The notes beneath the pieces were generated by a model. It ran no database searches and had not been told where the DNA came from. It saw only the letters and a list, made by a program, of their open reading frames with translations. Shown one piece after another: positions 26,595 to 37,931 of a DNA stretch of 64,000 nucleotides. Source of the DNA: Bin87 sp965262485 (lineage in GTDB: Bacteria > Chloroflexota > Dehalococcoidia > Lucifugimonadales > UBA3495); the NCBI GenBank assembly GCA_965262485.1, contig OZ253540.1, positions 2,356,001-2,420,000 of the forward strand. Direction: 5' to 3'. The translations under genes and the position numbers were made by a program. The stretch's first letter is position 1; the number at the start of each line of letters is the position of its first letter.

Positions 26595-27059
26595 ACGCCC
26601 AAAACGACACCCCAAACCAGTATCAATAAAGACTTGCAGCGGTCGGTCTGTAGACTTGACGCTTTAGCTACGAAATACGTCGCCCAGAGCTAGCAATTAA
26701 GCATTCTATGCGACGAATACCGGTCAAATTGGTGGCTGATTATCGTAATGGGCGGCCCAACAAACCGGGCGGCGAAATTCGGAATCAGGTCGGCGCCGGG
26801 ATCCCCCGCACAAACCGGTTTACGTAATGACTCTTTGGCGAAGCACGGCGGGTATCAATAAGGCGGGGGATGCCGGAAGGATGGACGCCCGAATCATGTC
26901 CGCCAACGCGTTGCGGCGAGTCTTTCCGACGACGCTGGCCAGGGTATCTCGAATGTCGTGGCTGGATTCACCAAGAGACCTTGTGCAACCGAATATCGGT
27001 AACATTTGATTTGAGTCAACCACTCGCGTTGGGTAACGGTTTTATTGAGGCAATGCGGC
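26595..27059. other. Intergenic; holds one copy of a dispersed repeat
   Basis: No gene was recognised. At about 26806-26860 lies a sequence (GGTTTACGTAATG, then TGGCGAA and GGGTATCAAT) that recurs in better form near 45041 and 49030. Confidence 0.4.
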
Positions 27060-27506
27060 TCATTCGTTGTTTGCTAACTGCTCGATGTCAATTGCTACTT
27101 TTTTGCTCAGGCTCAGTAGGGCTTCCGCGTTTTCCTGAAGTTCGACCAATTTAACGCAGAGGGATACACTGAGCAAAGCGCCGTCTGGTTCTATTGGCCA
27201 TTCTTTTGTGGGTAAATGCCACCCTGAGCGGTTGCGAGGGTCTTCAGATAAGCGTTGTATCTGCTCTACTTTCTGAATGACAGAAGTCTTGTTGTCCGTT
27301 GAGCACTGTTCTTGCAAGCGCGTCAGCGCGTCGGTCAGTTCTGATACTAGACCTGCCTGGTGGTAGTTCCTGTTTTTGGACAATGCTGACTCTACCAAAC
27401 TTAGTTTCGCTTTTGCTGAGTCAACTTTCTGGTCAAAGCTGGCCCTGATTGTGTGACCGAGATTTTGCACATGTTTCTCGATCGCGTTAACGTCCATTGT
27501 GGTCAT
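27060..27506 (-). CDS. Coiled-coil hypothetical protein
   Basis: ATG 27506, behind AGGA, gives 148 residues (MTTMDVNAIEKHVQNLGHT...). The sequence is almost all helical with heptad-like patterns (KAKLSLVESALSKNRN, LTDALTRLQEQ, LSLSKKVAIDIEQL). The frame is open to 27656, but the RBS favours the shorter form. I recognise no family. It has no clear operon partner. Confidence 0.5.
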   Translation of the reverse strand: MTTMDVNAIEKHVQNLGHTIRASFDQKVDSAKAKLSLVESALSKNRNYHQAGLVSELTDALTRLQEQCSTDNKTSVIQKVEQIQRLSEDPRNRSGWHLPTKEWPIEPDGALLSVSLCVKLVELQENAEALLSLSKKVAIDIEQLANNE

Positions 27507-27735
27507 CTGCTCATTCCTATTCGCTTGGGTTTTCTCGTTTCTTGCGTTCTCTTCCCCTGAGGCCTGGCAAACAGGGTCATGGGCATCATAACTTCGCCCG
27601 CCGAATCGGGTCAAAAGTCGTCCCTGCACCTTGACCTGGCCCGATGGTTGTACCACTTTCTATGTTAGTCCGACCAGCATCTTACTGATGATGCGTTCTG
27701 GACCTGATGGGTCAGCGCACTAGTGCTACGCGGAC

Positions 27736-30700
27736 TCACGTAATGGAGCTTTTGATGGGGAGACTTCGGGTCGCTGAGACCGGCACTACTGCGGCTCCGT
27801 CGTTCCGGCCAGATCGCGTCAGAGTGAAGTGACAGGTCATCTCGCCGAAAGCAGCAGAAACATCCCCCAATCCCCACGATGTGAGGACGACCGCATACCC
27901 CTGAGCTTCAGTGTCATAGAATGACTGTCCGGTATGTCCCCACCAGCCATCCACCCACCAGATCGTCTGAACCGCAAGATCGCCGGCCGATGTATGCCAC
28001 CTGCCCGGTCAAGTCGAATCTGGCTTCCACCCTAGAATGGCTGCAAGATCAGGGCGAAAGGAAAGCCAACTAGCATCGAATTGATGAAAAGTGTATGCGT
28101 AGTTCATCACGATTAGAGGTTCGCTGCTCCCCAACCATCCCCCAGTTGCGGGAGTCACTAGATCCTGTAATTGCAGCGAACTTCTATGCATGAAGACTGG
28201 GTCCTCCGCAGTCTTGGCGGTTCCAATTCTCGTCCCGCATTTGTAGTGCTCTGCAAGGTGGTCCCAATTCAATACCATAAGTCGGCTCGACGCACCGATG
28301 AGCACCTGGTCCTTACCTGCGGCTGCCGCGATGTACTCAGACAGTCGATCCTCAATTCCGCCTAGCCACCACTCGATCGTCTTATCGACCCCGGCGAGTG
28401 GCGGAGGCGGTACGACGCTGGGGCGAGGACACGGTGTGCGTCCGACCAGTTCAATGTCAACGGTGCGTACAGGCGGCGCACGTTGGACGGCGCGTGATCA
28501 AGCAATCCTGTGTCTAGCATATCGGCCAGTACTCGACCAGCCGCCGAGCGCGACGCCGCAAGTTCCTCCGATGGGACCGTATGTCTTACACCTGAACGTC
28601 TGAGGGCTTCATGAACGGCGTCCTGCTCAGGGAGCAATTCGAGTGCTTCTGTTGCGTATTGAGCGGCAACTCGGAGCATCGCACCAGTGTCCAGATCGAG
28701 TTCTCTCGCGAGGGCTTCATATATTGTCTTATAGGGCCCTGGAAACGCCTTTCCAGATCCGACCCGGGGCACCTTCTCAGTGGGCAATATGATCCGGTAT
28801 TTCGGAGACAGAGGCCGAGTGATCGCAGGAGCTTGGACGCTCGACAGGTCGCGTAGAATCTGACTTGGATGCGCTGCAAGCATCCGATCCAGTTGCCCCA
28901 AGCAGAGAGGGATGACAAACCCATCGTGGGTGCGAGCGGCCGCCAGGCCTCGCCCGGCTCGTTCCAGGATGTCGTCACTGGCACCCGGTTGCGCGAATCG
29001 TGCGAGTGCTTCGGCGATTTCGACATTGCCGGCTACGAGGGCGCGAACGACGACGGTGCTAGCGCGTTCACGGACGAGCCAAGAGGCGTGGGAAAGGTGC
29101 CCGACTGCGAGCTCAGCAAGCGCCGCTCCGTGGGTCGAGTTGTCTTCTAAAACTCGTCGCTCGTTGCTCGGGTCGGATAACCACCATCGACAGCCGTGAT
29201 CCGCAAGGGGTTCGTCCTCAGTTAGCGCAAGCGTCTCCGCCATTCCGCCAAGATACGTTCGAATCTCAGGCCAAATTGAACCGGCGGTAACCTCAGGATG
29301 GAGCGACTGGACGATGTCTTCTAAGTTCGGAAGAAGCTGACCGGGCAACCAGGACGTTTCGATCGCGCACCGGGCGAGATCCTGACAGACACTTTTCAGA
29401 TCGCCTTAGCCACCCAACCGAACTATCTGGGAGGCCGCTCGCAGGCGTGTGCCGCCGAAGTCACGCGCCCAAATGTAGTCACGCGCACTCCCGAAGGCGT
29501 CAGACGCGATACGGAAAGCGGCGTCTCGGTCGCCGTTAAGCTCAGCAGCCTCCGCAAGCAATGCGAGCACATCGGGGTCCATCCTGGTTCCCTTCCCGAA
29601 CACTTCGACTAGTTTGGGAATATCGTTCCTCTCCAACGCCTTTCGCTCGATCACCCGAGCCCAGTCGAATTTCGAGTCATCGTCCTCCATGCGTCGCAGC
29701 GAGATGATATCGTCAACGTTTTGTATGTGTGAGCTTACGTCCCATCGCTGTATCCGCTGCCCGTCTGACAGGACGAGTGCAAAGATGTCGTCTACATCGG
29801 ACCGTCCAGGATCCTCATCTGCATCTTTTTTGGTATTGACGCCAAGTCCGAGTCCCTCGCGCCATCCCGGTCGCGCCGTCGGCAACGCGTAGCGGTCGGT
29901 GAGTGCCGCCATAGATTCGGCTAAGTCCGACGCGGAAGGCTGGTTGGAAGTTCTTGCTGCGGCACTAACGATCGCGGAGGCGAGCGCGGGAAACGGCGTG
30001 TGTGCTGCCAGAGCCAGCAAGTTGGCGGTGATGTCCGCTGCCAGTTCGATGGTCGCCTTGTCAAGGGTCCCCGCACGCACGACTAAAGAGCACACCAAGG
30101 CGGCTAACGCGTCGAAGTGTTGTACCGTTCCCTGGCGAACTAGGTACTCGAAAATGCGAACACCCGCCATCGGGTCAGCGGGCACAACCGTTGCCGGAAG
30201 ACTGGCTGCGGCGGATCGTGGAGCACCTTCGGTCATCGGTTTGACCGCCGTCAACAGGCGAGCCAGCCACGCCGCGTCGTCTACGAGACGGTTTCCATCC
30301 AGCTCGACGAGGGCTCGTCCGAGCCAGCTAACCCAATGATCGAATTGATAGTCCTTACGATACCCGACCCCGAACGCCGTTGACGTCATGCCGATCGCTA
30401 TGTGCTGCGCGGCCTTTAGGTCACTGCTTCGCGCATGGCGCTGGATGAGGTCTGCCATGACGTCGAGTCTCGAGTTCACGTCTCCATCGGCTGCTTCCGC
30501 TTCCAGCTCAACAAGTGCTTTGCGATACCACGGAGCATCTATGCCGGCCGCTAGGAGATCATCGGCGAGATCGAACTTCAGATCCGCCGGCCATTGCTGT
30601 GACTCCGTCTCGAACCGATGGGCGAAGTCGTCCTTCAGCTGTTCTGGAAGGCCGTTGCCGTAGCGCCGCGCTACGGCGATGATGATCCGCATGAGTTCGG

Positions 30701-33700
30701 GCTTTTGGCGTCGTATCGCATTAAGGTGCGCGCTGCCTCAACGCGTCGAAAGATCGAACAGGTCCAGTAAGCGAAAAAGTCCGGTCCGCGCATCTGCGGT
30801 CGACGGGGATCTGCCTGAGGCGACTGCTGCATCAAGTTGCCCAAGGCTTAGAATCGCAGCATCAACTCGTGCGACGAGGCCGATCGCCTCGCTATCGCTA
30901 TGCACGGGCGCGCCCGGTCGAATGTCGTCGCCCGCTGGCGTCGCGATTACGGGTGGGTCAGACTCGGGAACCTCGTCATCCTTCAATGCGAGACCATAGC
31001 GTAGCCGCCAGTACCGGAATCGGAGACCCAACGCAGCGGACTCGTTGTAGGAACTGAGCTCGCTCACGGTCAGTACCCTATTGTACGGACACTGGCTGAG
31101 TATTTCTTCGGCCTGATCGGCCCTCCCGTGACGGGCGAGAATCTTAGCGGCGTCGAGCATCGTCGAGGGATAGAGAGGTAGATCATCGAACATTGAGAGC
31201 AGGTGATCGAGGTGGCGTTCCACAGTTTCAACTGTTGTTGCCAGGCTGAGCATTGCAGCCCGCGATCGGACTCGAAGATCGACGACTGCGGCGATGATGT
31301 TGTCTAACCCGCTGGCGTTCAACATGTCGCTATCCGCGTGCCCCTGAGTCAGCGCATCTGTCAATCGAGTTACATCGTCGACAAGAGCCAAATCGACAAT
31401 TCCCAGTGCCGCCTCGTCTCCCTTTTGCGCAACCGCGTCAATCAGCGCTTCCATGGTCCGCACGTAGTTTTCCCACCGCTCGATCTGCACGTTCCTGTCG
31501 CGTCGATCCGTCGACAATGGCATCTGGAGAAAATTTCGGATCGCAACGATCACTGTAGACAGAGGAAGAAACAGTGCAGCCGCTCGCGTCCAGGCAACGG
31601 CTGCATCGTACTCGTGACCAACTACGCGATTCTTGTGTGAATCGTTGGGCCCCTCGTGTTCAATCGAGCGGAAAATCCGGAGGCCAGCCGGGTCGTTGTC
31701 TGCCCCGAGTCTCGCGGCAAGGTTGTATGCCTGCGCGAGCGGAACCCTTGTAGCATCGTCACCACAGTACGCAATGGCCTCGTGGGCAAGCCCGGCTTCG
31801 TACAGCAAGCCCGGCATGTCCACGGCCTCCAGCGCAGAAGATCGGGCGTCAAGTTCCACAAGGGCAAGCAGCAGCCGGATCATCACTCGTACGTCGGCGC
31901 GCTCTGCCGCGACGCCAAGCGCGAGTCCGATGTCCTCGTGAATCAAGTCAGGGGATCGTAACTGTTCATGCTGTTCGCGGAACATTTTTTGCTCCGCCAG
32001 CCTGAGTACTTCATCCTCCTGACGGGCGAAATGGTGATGGCAGAGTTGCTCGGCCGCGATCCTTCGATCGCCGGTTTTGCCACAGAGTGCTGCAACGAAA
32101 CCGTGAGCCCGTGCGTCCGCATTCGCGTCGGGACGGCCATCGTCGCCTAATGCGGTGCGATCCGAGGCAAACTGGCGAAAAGAGTCGTGGAAGAACCTCC
32201 ACCCGTCATGGTGATGGCGGAACAGATACAGTAGCTTGCGTTGGAATTTCACAACCGCTGCCCTCGGCGCCCAATCAAACAACCACTCGGTCGTGAACCC
32301 GATCCGCAATCGTGAGCAGGCAGTTAGGATCTCCACGATGTCGGCATCCTCTTGTAGCTCGTCCCAGACCGCGCGATACTCGGCAGCAATATCGCCCTCA
32401 TACGCGGGTGCGCCTGCGAGAATTTCCTCGGCTGAGCTGCCGTCCACGTTTCGGAGTCTATTGAGGAGATAGCTAAGAGCCAGGGGGTAGCCGCGGCTGA
32501 GTTCTGCGATGCGCCGATGTAGTTCCGGTGCCAGATCGGCTGTGACCGGCGCGCGCTGGCATATCTCGAGGACGGACCCCTGGGAGAGAACGTGATGCTG
32601 AAGGTCAACTATGGCTTGACGTTCCTTCAGTTGCTGTCGTGCATGTGCACGAATAGGAGTGAGTGTACGGCTGCCGAGGACGAATAGGACCCCAACCGGC
32701 AACTCTTCAGGTCGGGGCAATTAGTCAAGAAGACTGTCGTTGCCTGAATAGTCGCGTTCGACATGGTCAAGACCGTCGACCACCACGATCGTCCGGCGTC
32801 GTGTAGCTGCGAATTCTACGCTCCCCGAGTCAAGTTGTTCGGTTAGCTGTTGTCGTAGTCCATGTACATCGCTGCTCGTGATCTCACGTTCGCGTGAGCC
32901 GAGACCGCTACTCTGCAGCATGAGGACAATGTCGTGTAGAAAAGATCGAGCTGTCAGGCGGGTCCTCCCAGCCGCAGTCTTCGGTACGTGGGCGTAATAG
33001 CGGACAACTCGGTCAGTGCCGCTAGTGAGCGCTTGGCTCAGGAGTGTTGACTTCCCGGCTCCGGGCGGGCCGAGCACCGCGACATATCCGCTGTCATGTT
33101 CAGCGACGATATCGTTCAGTTGATCGATTGCTTCTGCAAGCGGAGCATAGGTATCGAGGTCCACCGGAAACTCATGACGGCTGTGCAGGCGGGTTCGATC
33201 CGTCCATCCCATCAGCTTGAGAACGCCGCGCTCGTCAAGTTCTACAACGTCGAAAGACTCGGAGACGAGTCGGCTGAGCGCGTCCGAGAGGGTAAGGATG
33301 TCCGACCGACGAGTCGATGGTGTTGCAGGCACTCCCGTTCCAGCATTTAGGTCAAAGTGTAGTGCCCGGAGGAATAGGCCGAACTCTTCCGGCGCAACTC
33401 CACTAGCCTCTCGCAGCTTTTCAAGAGCGGGCTGCCAGCCCGTGGCTACATCATCCACCGTGAGCTTTCCCAAACGGAGTGGCTCAAGCACTTGTCTGAG
33501 GAAAGAACCGAAGTGGTTCGGGTGAGGCCGATAGTGGTCGCCTGGGTTACCAAGGTGGTCATTCAGCGACGCGATTCGTTGCATCACAAGATGAACATGC
33601 GTGCTCCCTGTCAGACCCTGTAGGGATTTCCAACCATCCGCCAGGGACCGCGCCAATGAGGGTGCGCCGCCGCCGCCGCATGTCTTCTGGTTTTGAACGA

Positions 33701-33935
33701 TCTGATTAAAGGTGACGTATCTGTCGTATACGGCGTTCTTGAACTGGTAGGCGTCGGTACGACCGCGGCGCCTAAGGACCAGATCGTCGACGCGCCCTGC
33801 TTCGGGGTCGGTCAGTCTGAGAGAGACGAAATCGCCGTCGTACAACGCGTCGTAAACGAGTGCTGCGATATGGTCGTACTGCCAACGATACCCGCGGAGG
33901 GCTTGCCGTTCACCGGCCGCTGCCGACTGGGTCAT
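27736..33935 (-). pseudogene. Giant STAND NTPase with N-terminal nuclease-like domain, decayed
   Basis: One gene of about 2066 codons can be read from ATG 33935 to 27736 once four in-frame stops (TAA 32721, TGA 30738, TAA 29406, TGA 28009) and one single-base loss at about 28405 are ignored; the sequence between them stays in one frame. Residues 1-90 (RVDDLVLRRRG, DAYQFKN) resemble a DUF4297/Cap4-like PD-(D/E)XK nuclease. LGPPGAGKSTLLSQA is the P-loop and TIVVVDGLDHVERD Walker B. About 1500 helical-repeat residues follow. This architecture is that of AVAST (Avs) phage sensors, which recognise a viral protein and then cut DNA. As it stands the gene cannot make the full protein. Confidence 0.75.
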
Positions 33936-34424
33936 CTGTAAGCCACCGGCTGCTGCGAGGGATCCCCGAACGACATCTTCGGCTCGTACCTTCCTGCGAA
34001 ATCGATCCAGTCGATGCGCGACTGATACTTCCGCCTCAGTTGGTCTCCCTTTGCCTCGCTCATCCGCCGAGTCAGCATCCTATGGCCGTCGAAGTTCGCA
34101 AGCGTGAAAACGCAACGTAGCCTTCCTATCGTTCACTCCAGGGCCCCGTCCCTGCATGAATCTCGCCGGTTGGTGTCAGCACGGTTTCAGTTACAGACCT
34201 GCATCGCACGCCCCATCTCGATCTGATTGTCATGTAGTTTCCAATGATAATGTTTAGCTGGACTTTGCGCAATTCAAGCAGCGTAAGCAAGGGAATCGAC
34301 AAGTCGGTGGTACAGAGCGGCCGGGACTTTCCGTATATCAGGGTTGGCGGCTCGACTTTGTACAAAAGCTAGATAAATTATAAGAACAGGGTAAGCTCGA
34401 CCAAATCACCACAAGAGGTCGAGC
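33936..34424. other. No convincing gene
   Basis: A minus-strand frame of 79 codons (34126-34365) has no motif or good RBS. The right part, up to 34424, probably holds the left end of the transposase remnant that follows, including an AT-rich TAAATTATAAG run at 34374. Confidence 0.35.
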
Positions 34425-34569
34425 ATGCCTACCCTGCCCGCAGTCATAGTAACCCTGCTGCTGCCCTTTGAGCGCCTGTTTGACCCCAGGACCTGGCGCA
34501 AAGCCCAACTCCTGGCCATGGGAGCGATCCTGTCTCCCGGCAAACGCACCGTGTCCTCCGCCCTCAACA
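34425..34569 (+). pseudogene. N-terminal fragment of an IS701/IS4-like transposase
   Basis: ATG 34425, after CAAGAGG, begins MPTLPAVIVTLLLPFERLFD and continues PRTWRKAQLLAMGAILSPGK and RTVSSALN. This is the conserved start of a family of IS701/IS4-like transposases (PFxxLFxxRTWRKAQLLxxGAIL..GKRTV). After 48 residues the frame runs into the end of transposon B at 34570, so the rest has been deleted; the expected continuation is not found on the other side of transposon B. Confidence 0.65.
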
Positions 34570-34603
34570 GGTTCCGTTTACTTGTGCGTGATGGCTATGA
34601 TAC

Positions 34604-34635
34604 AATCCCCCGGACTTGTTTGCAACCGGGGGATT
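34604..34635 (+). promoter_or_regulatory. Hairpin covering the ribosome binding site of the methylase gene
   Basis: AATCCCCCGG (34604-34613) and CCGGGGGATT (34626-34635) are perfect complements with a 12-base loop. The right arm contains the GGGGGA ribosome binding site of ATG 34640, so folding of the mRNA would hide it. A TATGAT (-10-like) at 34596-34601 lies just upstream, inside the transposon end. Confidence 0.6.
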
Positions 34636-34957
34636 TGCTATGCCAGAGCGTAACTTTGCCAACCGGACGCTGTACAGCGATGATTGTCTAAATGTCCTCA
34701 ACGACGAATTGGCCCTGCCGACAGATTCCGTCAACTTGATCTACCTGGACCCGCCTTTCAATTCCAAGAGCATCTACAATCTGCCGTTCGCTGGCGGCCA
34801 CCCGGAGGCTCGCCCCGTCCAAGCGTTTGCTGACACGTGGATATGGGGCACCGAGGAAGACGACCTGCTGCGTGACCTACACGCCGGCCCTCAAACGCGC
34901 TATCTTGCGGACATCGTTTCGCTGGCTCAACGCATTGATTTAGTGGGTGGATTGCGC

Positions 34958-34974
34958 GGGGGGGGGGGGGGGGG
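34958..34974 (+). repeat. Homopolymeric tract of 17 G inside the methylase gene
   Basis: Seventeen consecutive G follow codon CGC in frame. Tracts of this kind are the classic substrate for slipped-strand phase variation of restriction-modification genes. Current length puts the 3' part one base out of frame. Confidence 0.9.
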
Positions 34975-36329
34975 AACAACAGTCCGAACAGCGTCGCCGC
35001 TTATTTGGTCAACATGGCCACGCGGTTGCTGGCAATGCGGCGGGTGCTTGCACCGACGGGCAGTATCTATCTCCACTGCGACGATACCGCCAGCCATTAC
35101 CTCAAAATGTTGATGGACGCCATCTTTGGCCCACGTAACTACCGCGCCGAAATAATCTGGAAACGAACCAGCGCCCATAACGACACCAAGCAGGGGCGGA
35201 AGCAGCACGGACGGATTCACGACGTGCTGCTTTTCTATACCAAAAGCGATAACTGGACGTGGAATCCCGTGTTCACTCCCTATAACCGTGACTATGTGGC
35301 GAAGTCCTACAAGTATGAGGAGGAAGGCACGGGGCGGCGATACAGGCTGGACAACCTGACCGGCCCTTACGGAGCTGCAAAAGGAAACCCGCAATACGAA
35401 GTGATGGGCGTAACTCGTTACTGGCGGTACAGCCAAGAGCGGATGCAGCAACTCATTGACGCCGGCAGGGTGGTGCAGGTGAAGCCCGGCGCGGTACCCT
35501 GCTACAAACGCTACCTCGACGAAATGCCGGGCGTTGCCTTGCAAGATATATGGACGGACATTGGCCCGATCCCGTCAAAGGCAGCCGAACGGCTGGGCTA
35601 TCCGACGCAAAAACCTTTGACGTTGCTGGAGCGCATTATCAAGTCGTCCAGCAACGAAGGCGACTTGATCCTTGACCCATTCTGTGGTTGCGGCACTGCG
35701 GCACACGCTGCCGAGACGTTGGGCCGGCGATGGGTGGGGATTGACGTGTCGGCGTTCTCGGTGGGCCTGATGCGAGGGCGGATACTGCGCCACTTCCAAC
35801 ACTTGACCACCGATGACGTGCTGGTGCGCGGCGTTCCCGTCAACGTCCTTGAAGCCGAAACGCTGGCCCAGCGTGACAAGTTCGAGTTTGAGAAATGGGT
35901 CTGCGGCGCGATTGGCGCAGAGGGAATGTTTCACGAACCCGGCACACCCGGAGCAGACGGCGGCGTTGACGGCGTGTTGCGATTTTACCCGTTCCGCTTC
36001 GGCAAGAAACCCAAGCCGGAGTTTGCCATCGTTCAGGTCAAAGGCGGACACGTCACCGCCGATGCGGTTCGCGCTCTCAAAACGACTGTAGACAAGTACG
36101 GCGCGACGGCGGGGATCATGGTCTGTTTCAACCGCTATGTGCGGACGGTGGAAAACCAGCGCGTCAGGGCTACGTTCCGCGATGACAGCGGTTCCTATCC
36201 GGTGATTCAAGGATTGAGCGTCGAGGACTTGTTGGCGGACCGGCGACCAGACTTACCGCTGTACGGCTACAGGGCACAGGGCGGGCGCGTAGTGCGCCAA
36301 GAGGCTTTGTTTGGAATAGCGATAGGAAC

Positions 36330-36370
36330 ATCCCCGCCGGCGACTGTTTGGCGACGCTACCGGCAGGGAT
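36330..36370 (+). promoter_or_regulatory. Conserved hairpin leader upstream of Y (transposon B)
   Basis: ATCCCCGCCGG (36330-36340) and CCGGCAGGGAT (36360-36370) pair with one mismatch, followed by GAGGAGG and ATG 36389 of Y. It is nearly identical to 23393-23433 in transposon A; the one loop difference is synonymous in the NIPAGDCLATLPAGM reading. Confidence 0.6.
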
Positions 36371-36388
36371 GTAGAGGAGGATGTGCTG

Positions 36389-36595
36389 ATGGGAACAGTG
36401 ATCGGAATTGCTGCGAACGTTTTTATAGTTCTCGCTATTATCGTCGGTGCGTTAGGGGGTTGGCAGTTCTCTGAATGTTACTACCCAACTATCTATGCGC
36501 CGATTGTGAAGTGTCTTGTGATTCTAATGGGGACAATAGTCGGAGTTCTGGTGCTCGGAGGAATCGGTTTCGTTCTCTTACAAGTGCAACGATAA
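36389..36595 (+). CDS. Small membrane protein Y (transposon B)
   Basis: ATG 36389 is preceded by GAGGAGG. The 68 residues (MGTVIGIAANVFIVLAIIVG...) form two hydrophobic helices with an ECYYPTIYAPIVKC loop, matching Y of transposon A. It runs convergently into X on the other strand and overlaps it by 107 bases. The 5' part overlaps the end of the methylase-derived frame. Role unknown; conservation in two diverged copies argues it is a real gene. Confidence 0.65.
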   Translation: MGTVIGIAANVFIVLAIIVGALGGWQFSECYYPTIYAPIVKCLVILMGTIVGVLVLGGIGFVLLQVQR

Positions 36596-36677
36596 CCACT
36601 GCCATCAAGATTAATCCCACCAGCAAAGTCCCATAGAGGGTCCAGCTGGCAAATTCGCTAATACCACAGGTCCCCAT
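36489..36677 (-). CDS. Small membrane protein X (transposon B)
   Basis: A 62-residue protein, MGTCGISEFASWTLYG..., with one hydrophobic helix (about 15-37) and a VRERNRFLR basic end, similar over its length to X of transposon A. It starts ten bases after the transposase stop on the same strand, so it is probably co-transcribed with it, and it overlaps Y in antisense. Confidence 0.65.
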   Translation of the reverse strand: MGTCGISEFASWTLYGTLLVGLILMAVVIVALVRERNRFLRAPELRLLSPLESQDTSQSAHR

Positions 36678-36686
36678 CTCGCCCTC

Positions 36687-37931
36687 TTACCGCCGTTTCC
36701 CTTTCGTGGGTTGAGCGCTCGCCATCCGTCCGGCGGTGGCGAGACCGTTCTTTGACGTGCCCTGCTTGCGGGGTGTGACGACCTTGCCCTTTGGCTTGGG
36801 CGTCGTGATGGTTTTCCCAACGCCGCCGGCCGGACGGCCGGCATACACCTGCCCAATGTCGTCGGCCCGCCACCGCGCTACCGTCGCCGGCGTCGGCGGC
36901 CATTCCTCGTCGGGATCGTCGTCGTCGGTCTCCCCTTTCGGGCGCACCCGCCTTCCGGTGTCCGGCACAAAGTGGGTGGTGAGCGGCGCGGTCGATTCCC
37001 CGTGCCGTTCCGCCCGATCCGCTACCTCCGCCAGGTTGGGCGCGGCGGCCTTGCGCTTGGTGTCCGTTGCCGCCACCCGCACCACGTCGGCCCATTCTGT
37101 GAACGGCGGATTGACACCGGCCATCTCCGAGGGCGTCTGCCCCTTGATGCCTTCGTGCTCCCGGAACAGGTTATATTGCACCACCCAACCGTCAAAGTAC
37201 CGCTGCCCCGACTCCAACCCGTCCAGCCCCCGCATCGTTTTGACGCGGTCTTTGATGGTGCCCTGCAACCGTTCCGACAGGTTATTGTTCAGCTCGGCGC
37301 GGATGCCTTCAGACTGGATATGCTCGGCGTCGGGGAACACCTGTTTGATTGCGCCGGTGTAACTGCCCAACTTGTCGGTGGTGATGGACTTGGGCGGGGC
37401 GTCCGCGGCGGCCATCGCCTTACGCATCACGGCTACCGCCGCCCTGGTGTCCCGGTTGGGCGACAGGTGGACGGCCAGCGCATAACGGGTGCTGGCGTCC
37501 ATCACGTTCCAGAGCCACATTGCCTCGCCGCCGACCTTGACCTGCGTTTCGTCGGCCACCCACTTGCCGCTAGTGTGCGCCGGATGGTCGGCCAGTATGT
37601 CTTTGGCAACTGCGGTGTACTCGCCCACCCATTCGTAGATCGCTCGCTTCGACGGTTCAGGCATATCGTGGCCGTCGGCCATCGTCTCGGCGGTTTGCTT
37701 GTAACTGGTGCCGCCGTAGTACATTCTGACCGCCATGCCGATTTGCTCGGCGGTAGCGCGATGCCCGCCTACTTGTCCGGTGTGCAGGAACCGCTTGGTA
37801 CACTGCTTGCAACGATAGGTCTGCTTGCCGTTGGCGTTCCGTCCGTTCTTCACGACCTTGTCGTGGGCGCAGTAAGGGCAGGCGATGGTACGGGTTACGG
37901 TTTCGGTGAATTCAGCCATAATCCCTGCCAT
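36687..37931 (-). CDS. IS6/IS240-like DDE transposase (transposon B)
   Basis: The 414 residues have the same zinc finger, WVADETQVKVGG, ITTDKLGSY and ERLQGTIKDRVK motifs as the copy in transposon A. The two proteins read identical to ATVARW (about residue 354), after which this one continues RADDIGQVYAGRPAGGVGKT instead of QDDAPERMHAK, then regains a related end (KNGLATAGRMASAQPTKGK). The abrupt switch points to recombination within the tail. The gene looks intact. Confidence 0.9.
   Translation of the reverse strand: MAGIMAEFTETVTRTIACPYCAHDKVVKNGRNANGKQTYRCKQCTKRFLHTGQVGGHRATAEQIGMAVRMYYGGTSYKQTAETMADGHDMPEPSKRAIYEWVGEYTAVAKDILADHPAHTSGKWVADETQVKVGGEAMWLWNVMDASTRYALAVHLSPNRDTRAAVAVMRKAMAAADAPPKSITTDKLGSYTGAIKQVFPDAEHIQSEGIRAELNNNLSERLQGTIKDRVKTMRGLDGLESGQRYFDGWVVQYNLFREHEGIKGQTPSEMAGVNPPFTEWADVVRVAATDTKRKAAAPNLAEVADRAERHGESTAPLTTHFVPDTGRRVRPKGETDDDDPDEEWPPTPATVARWRADDIGQVYAGRPAGGVGKTITTPKPKGKVVTPRKQGTSKNGLATAGRMASAQPTKGKRR

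Larger units (their letters stand above)
34640..36474 (+). pseudogene. DNA methyltransferase fused to Mrr-like nuclease, out of frame at a G tract
   Basis: From ATG 34640 the protein reads PERNFANRTLYSDDCLNVL and LIYLDPPFNSK (motif IV), then at G17 (34958-34974) the frame is lost and stops at 35113. The correct downstream frame continues SVAAYLVNMATRLLAMRRV, SIYLHCDDTASHYLK, QKPLTLLERII and LDPFCGCGTAAHAAE (motif I), a beta-class N6/N4 methyltransferase order. A C-terminal domain GADGGVDG...FAIVQVKGG is a D...QxK Mrr_cat-like nuclease, so modification and restriction activities may be in one chain. G18 or G15 would restore the frame. The C-terminus near 36320 runs into transposon leader sequence. 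Confidence 0.85.

Noticed and set aside
34570..34640. Rho-independent terminator at 34604-34635
   Set aside because: The stem is strong but is followed by ATTTGCTATG rather than a U run, and it overlaps the RBS of the next gene.
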